A stretch of 64,000 bases of DNA from positions 2,603,501 through 2,667,500 of the forward strand of contig PHTZ01000001.1 of NCBI GenBank assembly GCA_002813285.1, given 5' to 3'. This document shows, in pieces, positions 1 to 7,995 of the stretch. A program made the position numbers and the translations under genes. Each line of letters opens with the position of its first letter. Position 1 is the stretch's first letter. Origin of the DNA: Flavobacteriaceae bacterium MAR_2009_75 (GTDB taxonomy: Bacteria > Bacteroidota > Bacteroidia > Flavobacteriales > Flavobacteriaceae). The notes below the pieces were generated by a model, which saw nothing but the letters and a program-made list of their open reading frames with translations, was not told the DNA's origin and did not search any database.

Positions 1-40
1 AGTTTGTACTTGCCGAAAAATGATCGCATAATCTTTTTTA

Positions 41-71
41 CAAAGATACGTTAGTACACTGAAGCCGTCAA
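41..71 (-). promoter_or_regulatory. Outward promoter for a gene left of the window
   Basis: On the minus strand a TTG (71-69) is followed after 20 nt by TATCTTTG (48-41). This matches the Bacteroidota promoter form TTG-N19/20-TAnnTTTG. It points out of the window, so an unseen gene probably starts just left of position 1, divergent from rseP. Confidence 0.45.
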
Positions 72-156
72 GGTTAACACGTTCGGGGTCGTACTAAAAG
101 TTTCTTAAAAACAAATTCAGTATGAACTTTCCTTTTTTTAAGAGTAGTTAATAGCG

Positions 157-164
157 TACTTTTG
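157..164 (+). promoter_or_regulatory. Candidate -7 box for rseP
   Basis: TACTTTTG matches TAnnTTTG exactly and lies 25 nt before the rseP ATG, which would give a short leader. No clear TTG is seen at the -33 position, so the call rests on the -7 box alone. Confidence 0.35.
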
Positions 165-188
165 GGCGTTTAATTTTAGAAAACTCAG

Positions 189-1547
189 ATGAGTCCATTA
201 TTGATCAAGACCATTCAATTTTTTTTAAGTCTTTCCCTGTTGATCGTACTTCATGAATTAGGTCATTTTATACCCGCAAAACTTTTTAAAACACGAGTAG
301 AAAAGTTCTATCTGTTTTTTGACGTTAAGTTCTCCCTTTTCAAGAAAAAGATAGGCGAAACCGTTTACGGTATAGGTTGGCTACCCCTGGGTGGTTATGT
401 GAAGATTGCCGGTATGATCGATGAGAGTATGGATACCGAGGCCATGAAAGAAGAACCCAAAGAGTGGGAGTTTCGCAGCAAACCGGCCTGGCAGCGTTTG
501 ATTATAATGATCGGCGGTGTCACCGTGAACTTTATTCTGGCCTTGATTATTTATATCGGTATGGCCTATGCGTATGGTGAGCAGATTATACCTGGCGATA
601 GTTTATCTGCCGGGGTTCATGTGGTCGAAGAGGAAATTGGGGATAAAATAGGCATTCAGACCGGCGATAAAATTTTAGCTATCGACGGGGAAGAAATCAG
701 GGATTTTAATACCGTTTTCAATGACTTGGTAAGCGGAAGCAGCATTACGATAGAACGTGATGGGCAAGTAATTGAACAGGAAATACCCGTAGACTTTATT
801 TCTACCCTTATCGATGATATGGATCGGGCAAGATTTTTCACCTTACGCATGCCCTTTATCGTGGGTAGTATTCCGTCAGAGTCACCTAATAAAGATTCCG
901 GTCTACAGAAAGCTGATGAAATTGTTGCTATCGGTGATCAAAAAGTAGAATTTTTTGACCAAGTAGGGCCAATTCTTGAAAATTATAAAGGTGCCAAGGT
1001 GAATTTGACCGTGGCTCGTGAAAATAATGTAAGAAAGGAGATACCTGTTGTAATCAGTGATTCGGCGAAAATCGGTGTTTTCCCGGGGCGACCGACCATG
1101 AAAGACATGGAGGAGAGAGGTCTTTTACGATTGGAAACACTTAAATATTCGTTTACGGAGTCAATACCTGCGGGCTTCAATAAAGGGGTAAGTACCTTAA
1201 CGGGCTATTTGAAACAACTAAAGAAAATTTTTAATCCTGATACGGGGGCGTATAAAGGTGTGGGCGGATTTGCTGCCATTGGCGGACTTTTCCCCGATTC
1301 TTGGAACTGGGAAATCTTTTGGGCCACAACAGCCTTTCTATCGATTATGTTGGCCGTATTGAACCTGTTGCCCATACCGGCATTAGATGGTGGGCACGTG
1401 ATGTTTCTGTTGTATGAAATTGTTACAGGTAGAAAGCCAAGTGACAAATTTTTAGAGTATGCGCAAATGGTAGGTTTCTTTTTATTGTTGGCACTTATAC
1501 TGTTCGCAAACGGTAATGACCTTTATCGATGGATTACCAGTAAATAG
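189..1547 (+). CDS. rseP: RIP-family zinc metalloprotease (site-2 protease)
   Basis: Intramembrane protease of the RseP/S2P family, which cleaves anti-sigma factors or remnant peptides inside the inner membrane. The zinc motif HELGH is at residues 22-26 in the first membrane helix. The other family signature, NLLPIPALDGGH, lies near residue 395 in a C-terminal helix. Two PDZ-like segments sit between them (about residues 130-290), as in RseP. The length of 452 aa is normal. The gene stands alone here, 77 nt before a tRNA gene; dxr, a frequent neighbour, is not visible. Both catalytic motifs are intact, so the assignment is firm; the substrate is unknown. Confidence 0.95.
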   Translation: MSPLLIKTIQFFLSLSLLIVLHELGHFIPAKLFKTRVEKFYLFFDVKFSLFKKKIGETVYGIGWLPLGGYVKIAGMIDESMDTEAMKEEPKEWEFRSKPAWQRLIIMIGGVTVNFILALIIYIGMAYAYGEQIIPGDSLSAGVHVVEEEIGDKIGIQTGDKILAIDGEEIRDFNTVFNDLVSGSSITIERDGQVIEQEIPVDFISTLIDDMDRARFFTLRMPFIVGSIPSESPNKDSGLQKADEIVAIGDQKVEFFDQVGPILENYKGAKVNLTVARENNVRKEIPVVISDSAKIGVFPGRPTMKDMEERGLLRLETLKYSFTESIPAGFNKGVSTLTGYLKQLKKIFNPDTGAYKGVGGFAAIGGLFPDSWNWEIFWATTAFLSIMLAVLNLLPIPALDGGHVMFLLYEIVTGRKPSDKFLEYAQMVGFFLLLALILFANGNDLYRWITSK

Positions 1548-1560
1548 AATTAAAATTTTG

Positions 1561-1591
1561 TTGGGCACAAATAAAAAAACATTTATATTTG
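1561..1591 (+). promoter_or_regulatory. Promoter of tRNA-Asn
   Basis: TTG at 1561-1563 is followed after 20 nt by TATATTTG (1584-1591). This is a full match to the Bacteroidota -33/-7 layout and lies 33 nt before the tRNA. Confidence 0.65.
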
Positions 1592-1624
1592 CACCCGCTT
1601 TGAGCAATTAAAGCCTACATATCT

Positions 1625-1698
1625 TCCTCCTTAGCTCAGTTGGTTAGAGCATCTGACTGTTAATCAGAGGGTCCTTGGTTCGAGCCCAAGAGGGGGAG
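1625..1698 (+). tRNA. tRNA-Asn (anticodon GTT)
   Basis: A complete cloverleaf can be drawn. The acceptor stem TCCTCCT pairs with AGGGGGA. The D arm contains GCTCAGTTGGTTAGAGC. The anticodon stem TCTGA/TCAGA encloses CTGTTAA with anticodon GTT. The T arm is CTTGG-TTCGAGC-CCAAG and the discriminator base is G, as usual for tRNA-Asn. A strong promoter precedes it and a terminator follows. Confidence 0.97.
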
Positions 1699-1710
1699 CA
1701 GAGTTAGAAA

Positions 1711-1740
1711 GCCGTTCAAGAAATTGAGCGGCTTTTTCTT
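1711..1740 (+). terminator. Intrinsic terminator after tRNA-Asn
   Basis: GCCGTTCA pairs with TGAGCGGC (one G-T pair) around a short loop and is followed by TTTTTCTTTTT. It starts 12 nt after the tRNA. Confidence 0.8.
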
Positions 1741-2157
1741 TTTGATATAAGTTTATTGGTACGCAAAAAACCTTTTAACTGAATTGATTTACCCCTCATA
1801 TTATTCCTTATTAAGTCTAAAAATTCTTGGTATTGGTATTTATCTTTTCATTTATCAAGTTTCAATAGTTTGAAAGCCTTATTTCCTCTTCGGTTAAAAG
1901 TACTTGAACATATCCACTTAAATTAGGTCCTATGCTTCTTTAATAGGTCTTACCTAACACTCATGGTTTAATAGCTCGACAAAGAATTTAAAAATCACCC
2001 ATTTCCCCAAGTCTAAAAATTCACTCTTAGCCCCAAAAGTTCATCTTCAACCATATTTATACGTGTGAGGAATATATAATTTATTGATTTGTATAGGTTT
2101 AAGAATAATCCAAAATTTCTTGACCATGAACAATAAATTAAAATCCAAATTATGATT
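1741..2157. other. Intergenic stretch with no recognised gene
   Basis: This AT-rich stretch lies between the tRNA terminator and the next lipoprotein gene. No convincing reading frame or RNA fold was found. A near-match -7 box TAGGTTTA (2094-2101) might serve the downstream gene. Confidence 0.4.
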
Positions 2158-4179
2158 ATGAAAAAAAATTCACTCAAATGGACCCTGAAGATCGCTGCTT
2201 TGGCACTGGGGTTTGCATTTTTGGCATCTTGTGACGATGACGATAATGCGATAGTAGACGAAATGGAAACGCCGACCTGTACCGATGGTATTATGAACGG
2301 CGATGAAACAGGTGTTGACTGTGGCGGTACCTGCACCCCCTGTGAAGAAGGCATGGAGTTAGGGCGTAGAGCAGAGCTTTACGTAACCAACAACTCGAAT
2401 GGACACATCACTAAATATAGTGTTACAGGCGATTCTTTGGTGACCTTTGCTACGGCAACCGAGGCTGCCGAGGGTATTTATTACGACAAAGACGAAGATA
2501 TTGTGGTACAAGCATCACGTTCTTCATTGCAATTAGAGGCCCACAAAGGTATAAGCATGCTAATGGAAGATACCGATATAGCTGTTGATTTTGCTGGCGC
2601 TGCCGATTTAGAAAGCCCAAGAGAGCTTGCTGTTAGCGGGTCTACATATGTAGTTGCTGATAACGGTTCGAACAAGTTTTTCGTGTATTCTAAAGATGGA
2701 GATAGCTTTACATTGACCAGTACGGTAAATGTTCCGTTCCCGGTTTGGGGTATAACTTTTAAAGGAAAAGATTTGTATGCCGTTGTTGATACCACTGGTG
2801 ATTTGGCCGTATACTATGATTTTGAGGCAAACGCCGGTGACGACTTTCTTTATCCTTCAAAAAGAATTACCATCGAAGGTATTGTGCGAACGCACGGTTT
2901 GACTTACAGCGGTGCTGACGATGTTATGGTCATGACCGACATAGGTGATGCAGCGAATACTGCCGATGATGGTGGTTTTCATGTAATCAGTGATTTTTCG
3001 AGCAAGTTCGATGCACTTTCCGATGGTGAAGTTTTGCCGTTGAGTCAGCAAGTACGAGTTGCAGGTTCTTCAACCTTAATGGGTAACCCGATAGATGTTG
3101 CATATGATTCTGAAACCGATGCGGTTTATGTGTCCGAAGTAGGTAATGGTAAAGTGTTAGGTTTTACTTCTATTGATCAGGGTGGTGATTTGGCACCTTC
3201 TTTTAATAAAGACTTGGCTGCCGCTTCTTCTATCTATTTCTCCAGTGATGAAACTGATGGCGATACGGGTACCGAATCTGTAAGTCTGCGTACCGAATTG
3301 TATACTACCAACAACGCCAACGGAGATATCAATGTGTATGATGCTATGGGAGGTTTGATGAAAACCATAACTTCTGAGTCTAGCGCAACCGAAGGTATCT
3401 ATTATGCGGCAATGAACGATGCGGTAATTCAGGCGTCAAGATCGAACTTGATGTTAGAGTATTATGATGGTTTCAACGGTCTTGCAGATGGTAGTATGGC
3501 TACTGCCGCTTTTGCAGGCAACGCCGATTTGGTCAGCCCAAGAGAGATTGCCGTTTCCGGAGATAAAGTTGTAGTTTCCGATAATGGTGAGAACAAATTC
3601 TATGTGTATTCCTATAATGGATCTTCATTTGACCTTGTGAATACATTATCTATCGATTTCAATCTATGGGGAATCACTTTCAAAGGTGATGACTTACTTG
3701 CTGTTGTCGATACGACCAGTGATTTGGCCATTTTCAATGATTTCTTGCAAACGAATCAAACGGACGGTGTTATCGCTCCTGACAAGCAAATTACCATTGA
3801 TGGTATCGTGAGAACGCATGGTATCGATTATAGCGAGGCTGATGATGTTCTTGTAATGACCGATATAGGTGATGCGGCCGATGCGAATACCGATGGTGGT
3901 TTTCACGTAATCGTTGGTTTTGAAGCCAAGCTAGATGCTGCTGAAGACGGTGGTTCTATTGCCATGGGTGATCAGGCTAGAATAGCTGGGCCATCAACTT
4001 TGATGGGTAACCCAATTGATATCGCTTACGATAATAAGACAAAAACTGTATTTATTGCTGAAGTGGGTAATGGTAAAATACTTGGCTTTACCGATGTTTT
4101 AAATGCCAGCGGTGATGTTGCACCTTCAATTAATAACGATTTGATGTCGGCATCTTCAATGTATTTATATAACAATTAA
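2158..4179 (+). CDS. Lipoprotein with Cys-rich motif and duplicated propeller-like domain
   Basis: The ATG at 2158 gives MKKNSLKW followed by a signal peptide ending in the lipobox LASC, so it is predicted to be an outer-membrane or surface lipoprotein of 673 aa (an in-frame ATG lies 6 nt upstream). After an acidic spacer comes a short segment with four cysteines, CTDGIMNGDETGVDCGGTC, a motif seen in many Flavobacteriia surface proteins. The rest is two homologous halves of about 290 residues (nt 2371-3243 and 3289-4167). Both contain DGIVRTHG, DDVxVMTDIGDAA, TLMGNPID and EVGNGKxLGF. The pattern resembles SMP-30/NHL-type beta-propellers, but no catalytic residues can be assigned. Function unknown. 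A strong terminator follows. Confidence 0.85.
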   Translation: MKKNSLKWTLKIAALALGFAFLASCDDDDNAIVDEMETPTCTDGIMNGDETGVDCGGTCTPCEEGMELGRRAELYVTNNSNGHITKYSVTGDSLVTFATATEAAEGIYYDKDEDIVVQASRSSLQLEAHKGISMLMEDTDIAVDFAGAADLESPRELAVSGSTYVVADNGSNKFFVYSKDGDSFTLTSTVNVPFPVWGITFKGKDLYAVVDTTGDLAVYYDFEANAGDDFLYPSKRITIEGIVRTHGLTYSGADDVMVMTDIGDAANTADDGGFHVISDFSSKFDALSDGEVLPLSQQVRVAGSSTLMGNPIDVAYDSETDAVYVSEVGNGKVLGFTSIDQGGDLAPSFNKDLAAASSIYFSSDETDGDTGTESVSLRTELYTTNNANGDINVYDAMGGLMKTITSESSATEGIYYAAMNDAVIQASRSNLMLEYYDGFNGLADGSMATAAFAGNADLVSPREIAVSGDKVVVSDNGENKFYVYSYNGSSFDLVNTLSIDFNLWGITFKGDDLLAVVDTTSDLAIFNDFLQTNQTDGVIAPDKQITIDGIVRTHGIDYSEADDVLVMTDIGDAADANTDGGFHVIVGFEAKLDAAEDGGSIAMGDQARIAGPSTLMGNPIDIAYDNKTKTVFIAEVGNGKILGFTDVLNASGDVAPSINNDLMSASSMYLYNN

Positions 4180-4200
4180 TACTATAGATACGTAATCTAA

Positions 4201-4231
4201 AATGCCTGTGAAGAAAAAGCAGGCATTTTTA
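4201..4231 (+). terminator. Intrinsic terminator after the duplicated lipoprotein
   Basis: AATGCCTG and CAGGCATT form a perfect 8-bp stem followed by a T run, 22 nt after the stop codon. Confidence 0.85.
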
Positions 4232-4270
4232 AAAGCGAGATACGGGTAAGACGAATATAGACGGCAATAC

Positions 4271-4392
4271 TAATTTTGTGCTGATCAGTTGAAAACCCAG
4301 TGTTCGCTATAAAATTAAGACGGAAACAATTGCTATGAAGAAGTTGTTTTGAAAAAGGGGAGACCGATTAGTTCGGTTCTCCCTTTATTTTT
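4271..4392 (+). ncRNA. Possible small RNA with its own promoter and terminator
   Basis: TAATTTTG (4271-4278) matches the -7 box, although no TTG is seen at -33. About 110 nt later GGGGAGACCGA pairs with TCGGTTCTCCC (4357-4383), followed by TTTATTTTT. An intermediate hairpin AAACAA/TTGTTT (4324-4351) overlaps a six-codon frame MKKLF-stop at 4335-4352. No larger reading frame lies between this terminator and the preceding one, so a short non-coding or leader transcript is the simplest reading. The span could also be a remnant of a lost gene. Confidence 0.3.
4353..4392 (+). terminator. Intrinsic terminator, second in this intergenic region
   Basis: AAAGGGGAGACCGA pairs with TCGGTTCTCCCTTT around TTAGT with one bulged position, then TATTTTT. 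It does not serve the upstream lipoprotein gene, which has its own terminator at 4201-4231. Confidence 0.7.
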
Positions 4393-4560
4393 GAAAAAAC
4401 AGGTTTAATGTTGCAACACGATTCGAAAACCCTTTGGTTATTCATCTTTGGTGTTAATTGAAAAAGAAAAATTGAATCGATTATAGTTAATTTGTAAATC
4501 TTTGATAGAGCTACAAATAGAAATTACTGGAAGAGGCGGAAACATCCCTTAAAATTAATT

Positions 4561-4986
4561 ATGAAAATCAAATACATCAAAAGAATAGTTGGTCTTTCAG
4601 CAGTGCTGGTATGCTGTTCTTATCTGTATTTTGTGATTAATGAAAAACCTTCTCATGACACCTACGCAAAGAAAACCGATGTAAGTATAAGTTCCGATAA
4701 ATTATTGACTTCCTTCAGTACCAATCAAACCAAGGCAAATACAGACTTTACCGAAAAAACTATAGAGGTGGAGGGCAGTATTAAAAAAATCACCCATGTA
4801 AATAATCGTTATACCGTATTATTGCAAGGGCAAAGCGATACTTCACATGTTATATGTGACGTGTTGCCATCGAGCATAGAGAAAGTCAAAAAATTAAAAC
4901 CGGGGCAGACAGTTCGTTTTAAAGGGGTCTGCAAGGGTTATTTATTAGATGTCATTATGCTGAATTGTATACTAATCAAGGGTTGA
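4561..4986 (+). CDS. OB-fold (tRNA_anti-like) membrane-anchored protein
   Basis: A 141-aa protein with an N-terminal hydrophobic anchor (about residues 7-27) and a C-terminal domain that resembles the tRNA_anti-like OB-fold family of Bacteroidota. The recognisable features are VEGSIKKI, a strand-rich middle, KLKPGQTVRFKGVCKG and a terminal hydrophobic strand with Cys. Members of this family are periplasmic or membrane-bound and of unknown function; the tRNA name is only structural. It is the first gene of a three-gene unit with YceI (4 nt gap) and a DUF5777-like barrel, a combination suggesting an envelope role. Confidence 0.75.
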   Translation: MKIKYIKRIVGLSAVLVCCSYLYFVINEKPSHDTYAKKTDVSISSDKLLTSFSTNQTKANTDFTEKTIEVEGSIKKITHVNNRYTVLLQGQSDTSHVICDVLPSSIEKVKKLKPGQTVRFKGVCKGYLLDVIMLNCILIKG

Positions 4987-4990
4987 ATAA

Positions 4991-5536
4991 ATGAATACTA
5001 TAATTGCGCTTGTTTTTTCCTTTACCTGCTTTTGTGCGTTCTCTCAAGATAAGATTATTGCACGTCAAGGTCAGGTTTCTTTTTTCTCCTATACTTCCGT
5101 AGAAAATATTGAGGCGGCCAACAATCAAGTACTTAGCATTATAGACCTTTCTAACGGTGATATCGCAGTAAGTATGTTGATGCGGGCTTTTGTGTTCAAA
5201 AAAGCTTTGATGGAAGAGCATTTCAATGAAAGTTATGTAGAGTCGGATCTCTACCCTAAATTGGAATTTGAGGGCGAAATTGTCGATTTTAAGGTAGATG
5301 CCACAACGGCCCAGACGAAAATGGTCAAAGGTGAAATGACGCTTCATGGCGTAACTAGAGAAGTAGAGGTAAAGGCCCAAATAGAGCCCAAAGAAAACGC
5401 TTATGTATTGTCTGGAGAATTTGATGTCGGCGTTTCTGAATATGAGATAAACGTGCCCCCATTGCTGCGGCCGAATATCGCAAAAGTTATTAATGTTATG
5501 TTTAGATTTGAATACGAGCCCTATGAAAATCAATAG
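4991..5536 (+). CDS. YceI family protein
   Basis: A 181-aa secreted protein with a signal peptide ending near CAFSQ. The body has the YceI pattern: GQVSFFSYTSVENIEA near the N-terminus, MEEHFNESYVESDLYPKLEF in the middle, GEMTLHGVTREVEV, and a final strand pair. YceI proteins form a lipocalin-like barrel; some bind polyprenyl lipids, but this branch has no assigned ligand. It lies 4 nt after the OB-fold gene and overlaps the next gene by 14 nt, so the three are probably co-translated. Confidence 0.88.
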   Translation: MNTIIALVFSFTCFCAFSQDKIIARQGQVSFFSYTSVENIEAANNQVLSIIDLSNGDIAVSMLMRAFVFKKALMEEHFNESYVESDLYPKLEFEGEIVDFKVDATTAQTKMVKGEMTLHGVTREVEVKAQIEPKENAYVLSGEFDVGVSEYEINVPPLLRPNIAKVINVMFRFEYEPYENQ

Positions 5537-6428
5537 ATATATCTTTCTATCAATCACAATGTTTTGTGGCATGTATTTGGCCACGGCTCAAGATTTGCTT
5601 GAAATTCTGGATAAAGAACTGCCCGATTCGCCACAATATACCCAAGCGACGTTCAAGGCGAACCGTATCACTTTTGGTCAATCTGTAGAAACCAGAAAAA
5701 AAGGTACGCTAGAGATCATGTTGAGTACGAAGTACTGGAATAGGGCCGAGAGCAGCAGGCGTAGTTTTGCCTCTGATTTGTTCACCGCCCGTATAGGTTT
5801 AGAATATGCTTTTACCGATAGGTTCACGTTTGGCGCAGGTGTAACTTCTTTTGACGGAATCATAAACGGATTGGCCAAATACCGATTGGTTAGACAGCGC
5901 GACGACACGAACAAATCGCCTATCAGTATAACCCTTTTTCAAAGCACCTCGTTCTTGACACGCAGTTATGGCAAGATTGTATTGCCCGAAGACAGTTCAG
6001 ACCGGTTCAATTATGTATCAAAAGTTATCTTTGCCCGAAAATTTGACCGTAATTTTTCATTGCAACTATCGCCTACCTACATTCATGCAAACTCACGACA
6101 ATTAAACTACGAGACCAATGATTTTTTTGCGATGGGTTTTGCGGGAAGATATAAATTGTCGAACCATGTATCTCTAGCTTCAGAGTATCATTATGTGGCA
6201 GGCCGTGACGAGGGTTTACAAGGCTACAATTCATTCGGTTTAGGGGTCAATTGGGAAGTAAGCGATTTAATTTTGCAGTTTTCGTTGACCAACGCCGTTA
6301 GCTTCGATGAAACAGGTACTATTTTGTTCGGCCCAGAGAATTTCAATTTTCAAGATGGGGCATTACATATTGGTGTGAGTGCTACCTATATTTTTCATTT
6401 GAAAAAACAAAAATTAAGAAAGGATTAG
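5523..6428 (+). CDS. DUF5777-like beta-barrel protein
   Basis: A start at 5523 (MKINRYIF) gives a clean signal peptide ending at ATAQ and a 301-aa product; an in-frame start at 5493 would add ten residues ahead of the signal and is less likely. The protein has alternating aromatic strands, FTARIGLEYAFTDRFTFG, LSLQLSPTYIHAN-like segments and a terminal aromatic strand, as in DUF5777 outer-membrane barrels. It overlaps the yceI-like gene by 14 nt. Family function is unknown; its place beside YceI suggests a shared envelope pathway. Ends 54 nt from the convergent regulator gene. Confidence 0.7.
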   Translation: MKINRYIFLSITMFCGMYLATAQDLLEILDKELPDSPQYTQATFKANRITFGQSVETRKKGTLEIMLSTKYWNRAESSRRSFASDLFTARIGLEYAFTDRFTFGAGVTSFDGIINGLAKYRLVRQRDDTNKSPISITLFQSTSFLTRSYGKIVLPEDSSDRFNYVSKVIFARKFDRNFSLQLSPTYIHANSRQLNYETNDFFAMGFAGRYKLSNHVSLASEYHYVAGRDEGLQGYNSFGLGVNWEVSDLILQFSLTNAVSFDETGTILFGPENFNFQDGALHIGVSATYIFHLKKQKLRKD

Positions 6429-6482
6429 CCCTGTGTGACTGGTTTATAAGAAGTTTAAATAAAAAAATACTGACTCGTATTT

Positions 6483-7607
6483 TTATTTGTTGAGCCACTT
6501 CTTAAATTCGGAGGCTTTGTTTTTTCCTATAATAATATCGATGTCACAATCGGGTGCCATAACTATCTTTAAATTGTTCTTTCCGTAACGAATTATCTTT
6601 TCAATAGAAGATATGGCAATGATGAATTGTCTGTTGGCACGATAGAAAAAATCACTGTCCAAATCAGAATAAAGATTGTCGAGACTGTCATTCACCGTTG
6701 AGCGTTTTCCTTCAACATCGATTACATAGGTAATCGTGTTTTCGGTATAGATATAGGCAATCTCTTCAATACTAACAGGCAAAAGCTCATGACGTGAATA
6801 GGTAAGAATCCTTTTTTTGGTCTCTTCCGTTTTTTTGCTCTCCGCTTTTGCTTCTTGCTTAGGTTTTACTTCGCTCACCTTTTGCTGATACCGGTCTAAG
6901 GCTTTGTTCAGTTTAGCAAGGTTAATGACTTCCTCCTCTAAAACCTTCTTCTCCGATTCTAATTTCCGCTCATAAAAACTTCCAATCAGTCGTACTGTAA
7001 TAACGGAAGATAAAATTATGACGAAGCCCATAATCGTCAAGATGATAAAAAACTTATTTCGAAGTTCGTTGATTTGGTCTGATATCAATTTTAAATTGGC
7101 ATGTACGCCTACGATCCAGTCAGTATTGGCAACTGGATGCAAAAAGATAACTTCGGTATCCATCTCCCCAGAATCTGGGTTGTCGATATTTTTCGTATCC
7201 CCATAATTTTGCAAAAGGTTATAAAAATCTTCTGATGTTATTTCGCCCTCTACTGTTGAAACTATAGATTCATTGGGTGCCATTTTTTGACCGACCCTAG
7301 TAATATCTGGGTGACACACTTCTTTACCCGACCAATCGAACATACTTACGAACACCGATGGCAAGTTGGTGCTCTGTATACTTTTTTGAATATTTTGAAC
7401 TACCGTCTGCTTGTCAAGTCCACTTTCCAATTGGTAGCTGGCCAAACCTGAAATTCCCTTGGCCTCTCTTCTGCCCGATTCGAGTTGGGCGACCAACATC
7501 TGATCAGCACTGGCCTTTACGAAATATTGAGCTGCAATGCCCGCAATTATGGTAAATATAATGGCTATGGATAAGAAGGTGAAAAAGTAAAGTCTGTCCT
7601 TTCTCAT
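6483..7607 (-). CDS. Membrane-anchored LytTR transcriptional regulator with extracytoplasmic sensor
   Basis: The order is: membrane helix (about residues 8-29), a periplasmic Cache-like sensor domain (about 35-185, with FVSMFDWSGKEVCHPD and IFLHPVANTDWIVGVH), a second helix (about 188-210), a coiled coil, a charged linker, and a C-terminal LytTR DNA-binding domain (about 270-370, with LLPVSIEEIAYIYTEN and FFYRANRQFII). It therefore combines sensor and DNA-binding output in one 374-aa chain without kinase or receiver domains. Ligand and targets are unknown. It is transcribed alone and converges with the DUF5777-like gene. Confidence 0.88.
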   Translation of the reverse strand: MRKDRLYFFTFLSIAIIFTIIAGIAAQYFVKASADQMLVAQLESGRREAKGISGLASYQLESGLDKQTVVQNIQKSIQSTNLPSVFVSMFDWSGKEVCHPDITRVGQKMAPNESIVSTVEGEITSEDFYNLLQNYGDTKNIDNPDSGEMDTEVIFLHPVANTDWIVGVHANLKLISDQINELRNKFFIILTIMGFVIILSSVITVRLIGSFYERKLESEKKVLEEEVINLAKLNKALDRYQQKVSEVKPKQEAKAESKKTEETKKRILTYSRHELLPVSIEEIAYIYTENTITYVIDVEGKRSTVNDSLDNLYSDLDSDFFYRANRQFIIAISSIEKIIRYGKNNLKIVMAPDCDIDIIIGKNKASEFKKWLNK

Positions 7608-7632
7608 TATTTATTTATCGATAAACGATTTT

Positions 7633-7640
7633 CAAATATA
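7633..7640 (-). promoter_or_regulatory. Candidate -7 box for the LytTR regulator
   Basis: The minus strand carries TATATTTG, an exact TAnnTTTG match, 26 nt before the start codon. A TTTG lies 16 nt further upstream (7660-7657), slightly closer than usual. Confidence 0.45.
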
Positions 7641-7942
7641 AACTTTATGGCCATCACAAAATCACTGAAGATGCGAAAGCTAGGTTTTCAATATTTATAT
7701 AATTTGCTCAAAAGACAATTTTTTTACTCTTACCCAATTGCCTAATGACTCTTTCTCTAAAGAAATAGAGGCAACAAGAACAGTATGTATTCTACCAACA
7801 TGCATTGCTTTAAAATTTGATTTTTTCTATGATTTAAATTCTCATAAAAAATTTTTCTTGAAAAAAGAAGAGTATAAAAATCCCCAAATCTATAAGAAGT
7901 GGTACTTAATCGATAGAACCGTACAACCTATCCTTTTTTAAT
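7641..7942. other. Intergenic stretch with no supported gene
   Basis: AT-rich region between the LytTR promoter and the metal-handling operon. A 67-codon frame opening with TTG at 7738 has no recognisable protein character. I see nothing else here. Confidence 0.4.
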
Positions 7943-7965
7943 TATTTTTGATACTATCGGCCGAT
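7943..7965 (+). promoter_or_regulatory. -7 box plus adjacent palindrome before the DUF4198 operon
   Basis: TATTTTTG (7943-7950) matches the -7 box. Five nt later lies the perfect palindrome ATCGGCCGAT (7956-7965), placed where a repressor would cover the transcription start. No regulator gene of a metal-responsive family is next to it. Confidence 0.4.
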
Positions 7966-7995
7966 TGATGGCCATGCTAAAAATTGACCACTACT

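Noticed and set aside
4474-4485. GAATCGATTATA resembling the LacI-type palindrome
   Set aside because: Only the core AATCGATT is kept, there is no adjacent -7 box in the usual geometry, and the gene is unrelated to uronates.
4976-5584. 202-codon antisense frame over the yceI-like gene
   Set aside because: The plus-strand YceI protein is clearly recognisable. The antisense product has no family features.
7738-7941. 67-codon frame with TTG start
   Set aside because: No Bacteroidota-like start, no recognised motif and low-complexity AT-rich content. It lies in a promoter-bearing intergenic region.
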